5,024 bases of DNA from Spirochaetaceae bacterium (lineage in GTDB: Bacteria; Spirochaetota; Spirochaetia; DSM-27196; SLST01): contig SKVA01000413.1 in assembly GCA_007129695.1 (NCBI GenBank), forward strand, positions 1 through 5,024, read 5' to 3'. Position numbers and translations under genes: made by a program. Below are positions 1-3,683 of the stretch, one piece after another; the stretch's first letter is position 1; each line of letters starts with the position of its first letter. Under the pieces are notes generated by a model. That model had not been told where the DNA came from and did no database searches. It was given only the letters and a program-made list of their open reading frames with translations.

Positions 1-750
1 CCCTACGATGTTGTCCAGACGATTCTCGTAGACCGGCACAAACCGTGCCTGCGCGGCGATCGCCCGCCGGGCGATTTCACCTATTTGCATCGCGCGCGGG
101 CACGCGAGCGTACGGTGGATCTGGATCATCACCTCGCGCGCGATCGTGTCCTGGAAATCGAAGATGTCGTCGATGATACGCTGGTCGGTCATCGACAGTC
201 CCGCCTCTCGGCTGCCAAGCCGGACGAGCAGGCGCAGCGATTGCCGCGTGCCGATGCCCTCCTTCGTCGATCGCAGTTGCCCCGTTACGAACAGCAGCGC
301 CTTCACGACCGAGTTGAGAATCAGCGCGATCGGCGAAAACAGGAGGTAGAACACGACCAGGATCGGCGCGAGCCGAACCGCGATCGTGTTTGCGTGCTGC
401 CGGAAGAACGACTTCGGGATGATCTCAGCGGCCAGCAGCCAGACGACGACCAGGACGGTACTCCCGACCCACGGTGCCCAGCTCACTCCGCTCGTGCGCA
501 GCAGGCTGCTCAGGAGCACCGTTGCGGTGACCACCGAAACGTTTGTTCCGATCAGTGTCGTCGAAAGGAGCCGCTCGGGTCTGAGCAGCAGAAAGTCCGC
601 TGCGCGCGCGTAGAGCACGCCACGCTCGCGAGCCGAATAGAGAGCGAACTGGTTCGCCGATATCAGCCCGGTCTCCAGCCCTGCGAAGAATGCGGCAGAC
701 CCCATGCAGATGAAGACCGCCGCGATCGTCGCCGGCACGCCGAGCATCAT
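1..750 (-). CDS. CNNM/CorC-type DUF21-CBS membrane protein, second of a tandem pair (partial, 3' end beyond window)
   Basis: The 250 codons visible from ATG at 750-748 run off the left edge without a stop. The product resembles the DUF21 (CNNM) transmembrane domain followed by the start of a CBS pair. Seen: FFAGLETGLIS at residues 21-31, LIGTN at 66-70, AEIIPK at 108-113 (with the family Glu and Pro), hydrophobic segments at about 5-30, 60-85, 95-112 and 125-147, then a juxtamembrane helix (LSMTDQRIIDDIFDFQD, 185-201) and CBS-type PVYENRLDNIVG at 239-250. Family members export or sense Mg2+/Co2+. The start overlaps the stop of the upstream paralogue (ATGA), and an AAGGCGG site lies 7 bases ahead, so translation is probably coupled. 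Oddities: the usual VMxPR after the juxtamembrane helix is degenerate (VMIQIHR), and the FSGSE serines are replaced (FAGLE). The C-terminal half, including a second CBS and any CorC_HlyC domain, is not visible. Family assignment is firm; the transported ion is inferred. Confidence 0.9.
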   Translation of the reverse strand, partial: MMLGVPATIAAVFICMGSAAFFAGLETGLISANQFALYSARERGVLYARAADFLLLRPERLLSTTLIGTNVSVVTATVLLSSLLRTSGVSWAPWVGSTVLVVVWLLAAEIIPKSFFRQHANTIAVRLAPILVVFYLLFSPIALILNSVVKALLFVTGQLRSTKEGIGTRQSLRLLVRLGSREAGLSMTDQRIIDDIFDFQDTIAREVMIQIHRTLACPRAMQIGEIARRAIAAQARFVPVYENRLDNIVG

Positions 751-2003
751 TCGCCCGCCGCCTTGCGCACCAGAATCCACGCGATCCGCCGCCCGGTCAC
801 GTGCTCGACGGTGAACTTCAGCCCCGACACCGTGACCGATGCGCCTTCGTGCGGCAGGTCGCCGAGCAGGTCGATGACCATGCCTCCGATGCTGCGACTC
901 TCCTGTGGCAGCTCGACGCCAAGAACGGCCTCCGCTTCACCGATCTCCAGCTGACCCGCGAGTCGCCAGGTTGACTCGTCGACGACGTGTACCGTCTGCT
1001 CATCGCTCGCCGCGAAGTCGCCGAACAGGTACGCCATCACCGCCGGGAAGCTCACGAGTCCTTCGGTCCCGCCGTACTCGTCGACCACGATCGCCATTTC
1101 GGTGTTGAGCTCCGACATTTCGTCCAGAAGCTCGCGCAGATCCTTGCTCGTCGGCACCGCGTGGATCGTGCGCTTCAGGTCCGACAGCGGCCGGTTGGTA
1201 GTTCCGACCAGCCGATGTACTATGAGATCCGACCGGCGCATGTAGCCGATGATGTGGTCGACGTCGTCGCGGTAGAGCGCGACAAGCCGCGCCGCTGGCT
1301 GGTCCGCCCGCACCGCCTCTCTTATATAGTCGCCGATCGTCATCGCGGCGTCCACCGGTGCGCTGTCGACGCGCGGCACCATCACGTCGGCAGCCGTTTT
1401 GTCGCGGAACCGGAAGAACCGCTCCAGGAGCCGCAACTCCGACGCACCGATCGTCTTGTTCTGGTATCCCATCCTGATCGCCGACAGCACCGCCTCCCCG
1501 TGGGCTTCGTCGTCGCGCGCGCGCCCCGGGTAGCGCGACACGACCGCGTGGCGGATCAGCCCGAGTGGATACGTGAGCGGACGCAGCACGACGAAGAGGT
1601 GGCGAAGGATGCGAGCAGAAAACCCGGCAAAGCGCAGCGAGTGCCGCATCGCAAGGTTCTTTGGCGTCATCTCACCGACGACCAACAGGATCACCGTCAT
1701 CGATACGATCGACAGCAGCTCCGCCGCCTGTTGGAAAATCGCCGCGCCTATCGCCTCTGATAGCGACGACGCGAAGATGTTGACGAACATGTTGCCGGTC
1801 AGGATCGTGACGAGCACTTCGTCAGGGTGCGAGAACAGTCGCTCGACGAAGGTGCCCGTCGCCCCATGCGTGCGACGTCGCAGCGAGTCCTTCTCCAGGC
1901 TGTTCAGCGAAAAAAACGCGGTCTCGGAGCCGGAGAAGAACGAAGAGAGCACAAGGAGCGCGCCCATCGCGAGCGCTTGCACCAGGAGCGCGCCGTCGAT
2001 CAC
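747..2003 (-). CDS. CNNM/CorC-type (hemolysin C family) Mg2+/Co2+ transport protein, full length
   Basis: This is a 418-residue inner-membrane protein with the full CNNM/CorC architecture. The DUF21 transmembrane domain covers about residues 1-150, with SFFSGSETAFFSLN at 21-34, LTGN at 68-71 and GEMTPK at 110-115. A CBS pair follows at about 205-330, with VMVPR at 207-211 and VVDEYGGTEGLV at 306-317, the family hallmark of the second CBS. The C-terminal CorC_HlyC-like domain covers about 335-415. Proteins of this family mediate Mg2+ (and Co2+) efflux or resistance, with the CBS pair binding ATP-Mg2+; old 'hemolysin' names are not functional. The start is GTG at 2003-2001, placed just before the first membrane helix. 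It is preceded only by a weak GGGG, but overlaps the stop of a possible 25-codon leader ORF (GTGA). A downstream ATG (residue 13) would cut the first helix. The stop overlaps the next gene's ATG, so the two form an operon. Family assignment is very firm; the substrate is inferred. Confidence 0.95.
   Translation of the reverse strand: MIDGALLVQALAMGALLVLSSFFSGSETAFFSLNSLEKDSLRRRTHGATGTFVERLFSHPDEVLVTILTGNMFVNIFASSLSEAIGAAIFQQAAELLSIVSMTVILLVVGEMTPKNLAMRHSLRFAGFSARILRHLFVVLRPLTYPLGLIRHAVVSRYPGRARDDEAHGEAVLSAIRMGYQNKTIGASELRLLERFFRFRDKTAADVMVPRVDSAPVDAAMTIGDYIREAVRADQPAARLVALYRDDVDHIIGYMRRSDLIVHRLVGTTNRPLSDLKRTIHAVPTSKDLRELLDEMSELNTEMAIVVDEYGGTEGLVSFPAVMAYLFGDFAASDEQTVHVVDESTWRLAGQLEIGEAEAVLGVELPQESRSIGGMVIDLLGDLPHEGASVTVSGLKFTVEHVTGRRIAWILVRKAAGE
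758..764 (-). promoter_or_regulatory. Ribosome binding site of the second CNNM gene
   Basis: AAGGCGG on the minus strand, 7 bases before ATG at 750, differs from the ideal AAGGAGG by one base. It lies inside the last codons of the upstream paralogue and supports the ATGA-overlap start. Confidence 0.65.
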
Positions 2004-2077
2004 AGCGGCCCCGATGCGGTGAGGTGAATAGGTTGGGCCGGTTCCGGATCCTCGCCCTGATCCACGGCGCAGATCAT
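2000..2077 (-). CDS. Possible 25-codon leader peptide upstream of the CNNM operon
   Basis: A small ORF starts at ATG 2077-2075 and ends in TGA at 2002-2000, overlapping the GTG of the CNNM gene by the GTGA arrangement. The predicted promoter would start transcription near 2081-2080, so the mRNA would be almost leaderless and no Shine-Dalgarno is expected. The peptide holds an acidic/proline run, GEDPEPAQP at residues 8-16. Alternating acidic and proline residues near an N-terminus are known to destabilise elongating E. coli ribosomes at low Mg2+, the basis of MgtL control of mgtA. Placement directly before a Mg2+-transporter-type gene makes a regulatory leader plausible. Against it: the ORF is short, lies in GC-rich DNA where open frames are common, and conservation is unknown. 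An in-frame ATG at 2197 would lengthen it to 65 codons, but lies upstream of the promoter and lacks an RBS. Confidence 0.4.
   Translation of the reverse strand: MICAVDQGEDPEPAQPIHLTASGPL
2006..2040 (-). promoter_or_regulatory. Possible hairpin over the CNNM translation start
   Basis: In the minus-strand transcript, CGGCCC (2040-2035) can pair with GGGCCG (2011-2006) as a 6-bp all-GC stem around a 23-base loop. The right arm covers the only SD-like bases (GGGG, 2012-2009) before GTG at 2003. The left arm lies in leader codons 13-15, right after EDPEP, so a ribosome that passes this point would open it. The stem is short and the loop long, so stability is uncertain. Confidence 0.3.
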
Positions 2078-2086
2078 CTTTCCGAA

Positions 2087-2115
2087 GACATAACAGGTCG
2101 GCCGAATCGTGTCAA
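2087..2115 (-). promoter_or_regulatory. Promoter of the CNNM operon (sigma70-like)
   Basis: The minus strand carries a perfect TTGACA -35 box at 2115-2110. A 17-base spacer separates it from TATGTC at 2092-2087. The first three -10 bases match consensus and the rest do not. Transcription would begin about 2081-2080, only a few bases before the leader ATG at 2077 and about 78 bases before the CNNM GTG. This 5' region is too short for an M-box type Mg2+ riboswitch. Confidence 0.5.
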
Positions 2116-2140
2116 ACGGCTCGACCCCCGATCGACTGCC

Positions 2141-2169
2141 TTGTGGGAGTGTCCGGCGCGTTGTATGCT
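2141..2169 (+). promoter_or_regulatory. Candidate promoter of the six-helix membrane protein gene
   Basis: TTGTGG (2141-2146), a 17-base spacer and TATGCT (2164-2169) give a sigma70-like pair with half-matching -35 and four of six matching -10 bases. The predicted start near 2176 gives a 5' leader of about 40 bases. The element is back to back with the CNNM promoter, whose -35 ends at 2115, leaving about 25 bases between the two -35 boxes. Confidence 0.4.
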
Positions 2170-2173
2170 GAGA

Positions 2174-2196
2174 GGGATCCACGCTTGCGGGATCCA
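2174..2196 (+). repeat. Paired GGGATCCA repeats between promoter and RBS
   Basis: GGGATCCA occurs at 2174-2181 and 2189-2196, 15 bases start to start. Each contains the palindrome GGATCC. They sit at the predicted transcription start, downstream of the -10 box and before the RBS, a position used by operators. A third GGATCC lies at 2046-2051 in the opposite leader. No regulator family is recognised. Confidence 0.35.
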
Positions 2197-2204
2197 TATC
2201 ATCT

Positions 2205-2210
2205 CAAGGA
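2205..2210 (+). promoter_or_regulatory. Strong ribosome binding site
   Basis: AAGGAG, 6 bases before ATG at 2217, is a near-ideal Shine-Dalgarno and fixes the start of the membrane protein gene. Confidence 0.85.
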
Positions 2211-2216
2211 GCAACC

Positions 2217-2957
2217 ATGAACATCAGCAAAACCCTGGGTGCCAGCTACCAGGTCGCAAAAGCCAATCCGATGATCATCGCCCCGATGCTGGTCGCGAGC
2301 GTCTTCGGTGTCGTGTTCTCCTTGATCGTCGTCGGTTCCGCGGTTCCGACCATCGCGGGAATCGGAAGCGACCCGTCGACGATCACGAGCGAGCAGGCGA
2401 TCGCCGGCATCGGTGCCGCGGTCGGTGGCGGGTTCCTCGTGATGATCATCAGTGGCTTTGTCGGGCTGATTGCGCACGGGATGACCGTTGCGATGGCGAA
2501 CATGGCGCTCAACGGCGAAACTCCGACGCTCGCCACTGGTTGGGCCCGATTCATGACTCGACTGGTGCCCGTCATCATCGCGTCGATCCTGATGGGGCTG
2601 ATCATCGGGCTCGGTACGATTCTGCTGGTGCTTCCAGGAATCGTGGCCGCGTTCCTGCTGGTCTTCACGATCGTCGCCGTTGTCGTCGATGACCTCAGCG
2701 CCGGCCAGGCGCTTTCGCGCAGCCTGACGACCGTCACGCGCAACTTCGGCGCGACCTTCGTGTTCTTCCTGGTCGTACTGGGGTTGGGAATTATCGCCGG
2801 AATCGCGAGCGCTATCGTCGGCGCAATTCCGCTTCTGGGCGCGATCCTCACGATGATCGTCTCCGCCGCATTCACCGGATTCCTGACGATCTTCACGCTT
2901 GCGACGTACCGGGAACTGTCGGCCGACGCCGACGCAGCGCCCGACGCGCACGCGTAG
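2217..2957 (+). CDS. Six-helix integral membrane protein, YciC/DUF4013/GPDPase-membrane-domain-like
   Basis: A 246-residue protein that is almost wholly hydrophobic. Likely helices lie at about residues 18-40, 65-93, 114-138, 139-157, 180-200 and 203-229. There is a short polar loop at 50-60 (DPSTITSEQ) and an Asp/Ala-rich C-terminal tail (230-246). The pattern VLPGIVAAF (138-146), then VVVDD (155-159), ALSRSL (165-170) and a Thr/Arg/Asn segment before the fifth helix is typical of the loosely related YciC / DUF4013 / glycerophosphodiester-phosphodiesterase membrane-domain proteins. In those, a PG-containing helix leads into a loop reading roughly 'vvDe...Al.rS...v..n'. Their function is mostly unknown. 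No catalytic residues or signal peptide are seen. The ATG at 2217 has an ideal RBS. The gene stands alone on its strand, diverges from the CNNM operon, and ends 7 bases from the convergent mtfA stop. The gene call is very firm, the family moderately so, and no function is offered. Confidence 0.88.
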   Translation: MNISKTLGASYQVAKANPMIIAPMLVASVFGVVFSLIVVGSAVPTIAGIGSDPSTITSEQAIAGIGAAVGGGFLVMIISGFVGLIAHGMTVAMANMALNGETPTLATGWARFMTRLVPVIIASILMGLIIGLGTILLVLPGIVAAFLLVFTIVAVVVDDLSAGQALSRSLTTVTRNFGATFVFFLVVLGLGIIAGIASAIVGAIPLLGAILTMIVSAAFTGFLTIFTLATYRELSADADAAPDAHA

Positions 2958-2964
2958 CGCGGGG

Positions 2965-3669
2965 TCAGCCGAGCGGATCCTGCCGGTAGAACCTGGCGTA
3001 GAGGCGGTAGAGATCGGGGTACTCCCGGTTCAGGAGCGTCGGGCGTTCGAAGAAGACCTCGGTCGTGACCGCGAAGAACTCGGCATCATCGGTCGCCGCG
3101 TACGCATCGATCCGGCTGCGACGTCGCCGCGCGGGTCGCGACAGATCGGCGAACGCGGCGCCGCACGTTTCGTACCACTCGGAGGGCGCAATGTCGCGCG
3201 GAAGCGACGGCCGGCCGTTCGCGCTCCCGTCGGTCAGATCGATCCGGTGCGCGGCCTCGTGGATCACGACGTTGTACCCGTCGCAGTACCCCGATGCGCG
3301 TACGTCGTCCCACGACAGGAGTACCGGTCCGTCGTCCCACGACTCGCCGACGCTCCGATCGACGTATTCGTGGACGACGCCCGCGGCATCGACGTCGGTC
3401 ACGGCCCGCCGGAACTCCCCCGGCACGACGACGATCGTCTTCCACCCGCGGTACCACGATAGTCCCAGGTTGAGAACCGGAAGCACGGCCTGCGCGGCGA
3501 TCAGCGTGCGCATCGAATCGGTCAGCTCGATGTCGTTCGACCTGATCTGCACGCGCCTCAGGAACTGTGCAGCGAGCCCGACCAGTCGCTCGCGCTCCTC
3601 CCCGGACAGCCGCGCAAAGAGCGGGAGCGCGATTGCGTCGGACCAGTCGTCCGGACTCCTACGGCGCAC
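2965..3669 (-). CDS. mtfA: MtfA-family zinc metallopeptidase
   Basis: A 234-residue protein matching the MtfA (Mlc titration factor A, peptidase M90) pattern along its length. Seen: LPLFARLSGEERERL (15-29), IAAQAVLPVLNLGLSWY (57-73), PGEF (83-86), GPVLLSWDDV (114-123), NVVIHEAAHRIDLTDG (133-148) and YRQDPL at the end. The zinc site is HEAAH (His137, Glu138, His141). The third ligand is probably Glu197 in AEFFA, seven residues after Tyr190 in DAYAA, the same spacing as the Tyr/Glu pair of E. coli MtfA. E. coli MtfA binds the glucose repressor Mlc and has aminopeptidase activity; no Mlc gene is seen here, so the partner is unknown. The cytosolic location fits the lack of a signal peptide. The start is GTG at 3669, the only in-frame start candidate seen between the upstream stop and LPLF; its RBS is poor. 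The same open frame extends to about 4878, but that part is an out-of-frame shadow of the neighbouring peptidase. The gene lies 14 bases after that gene's stop. Confidence 0.93.
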   Translation of the reverse strand: MRRRSPDDWSDAIALPLFARLSGEERERLVGLAAQFLRRVQIRSNDIELTDSMRTLIAAQAVLPVLNLGLSWYRGWKTIVVVPGEFRRAVTDVDAAGVVHEYVDRSVGESWDDGPVLLSWDDVRASGYCDGYNVVIHEAAHRIDLTDGSANGRPSLPRDIAPSEWYETCGAAFADLSRPARRRRSRIDAYAATDDAEFFAVTTEVFFERPTLLNREYPDLYRLYARFYRQDPLG

Positions 3670-3683
3670 GGTTCGTCCGGACG
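3648..3683 (-). promoter_or_regulatory. Stem-loop enclosing the mtfA start codon
   Basis: GTCCGGAC, a perfect palindrome, occurs at 3649-3656 and 3675-3682. In the minus-strand mRNA, CGTCCGGAC (3683-3675) can pair with GTCCGGACG (3656-3648) as a 9-bp uninterrupted stem with an 18-base loop. The loop holds the GTG start (3669-3667). The upstream peptidase stop TAG (3686-3684) abuts the left arm, so a terminating ribosome would open it and could couple translation. The palindromes could instead be a DNA-binding site or chance in GC-rich coding sequence. Confidence 0.35.

Noticed and set aside
85..954. 289-codon plus-strand open frame
   Set aside because: It lies antisense to the two CNNM genes, crosses their boundary, and is extremely rich in Arg, Asp, His and Gln, as expected of a shadow frame in GC-rich DNA. 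The minus strand gives clear DUF21/CBS motifs.
987..1760. 257-codon plus-strand open frame
   Set aside because: Antisense shadow of the full-length CNNM gene; Arg/His/Val-rich composition without any recognisable motif.
2004..2086. M-box or other Mg2+ riboswitch before the CNNM operon
   Set aside because: The predicted 5' region is only about 78 bases, far shorter than the known Mg2+ aptamers, and no matching helices were found.
2078..2197. 65-codon version of the CNNM leader ORF starting at ATG 2197
   Set aside because: No Shine-Dalgarno precedes that ATG, and the likely operon promoter (2115-2087) lies inside it, so the upstream 40 codons would not be transcribed.
2024..2692. 222-codon plus-strand open frame crossing the intergenic region
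   Set aside because: It overlaps the well-supported membrane protein gene in another frame, has no RBS, and turns into a low-complexity Arg/Asp/His-rich product.
2199..2951. 250-codon minus-strand frame opposite the membrane protein
   Set aside because: Asp/Arg/His-rich antisense image of a hydrophobic protein; no domain signal. The overlapping 216-codon minus frame (2246-2896) is likewise an image of alternating hydrophobic codons.
2946..2960. Intrinsic bidirectional terminator between the convergent genes
   Set aside because: The inverted repeat is only 4 bp and has no T-run on either strand.
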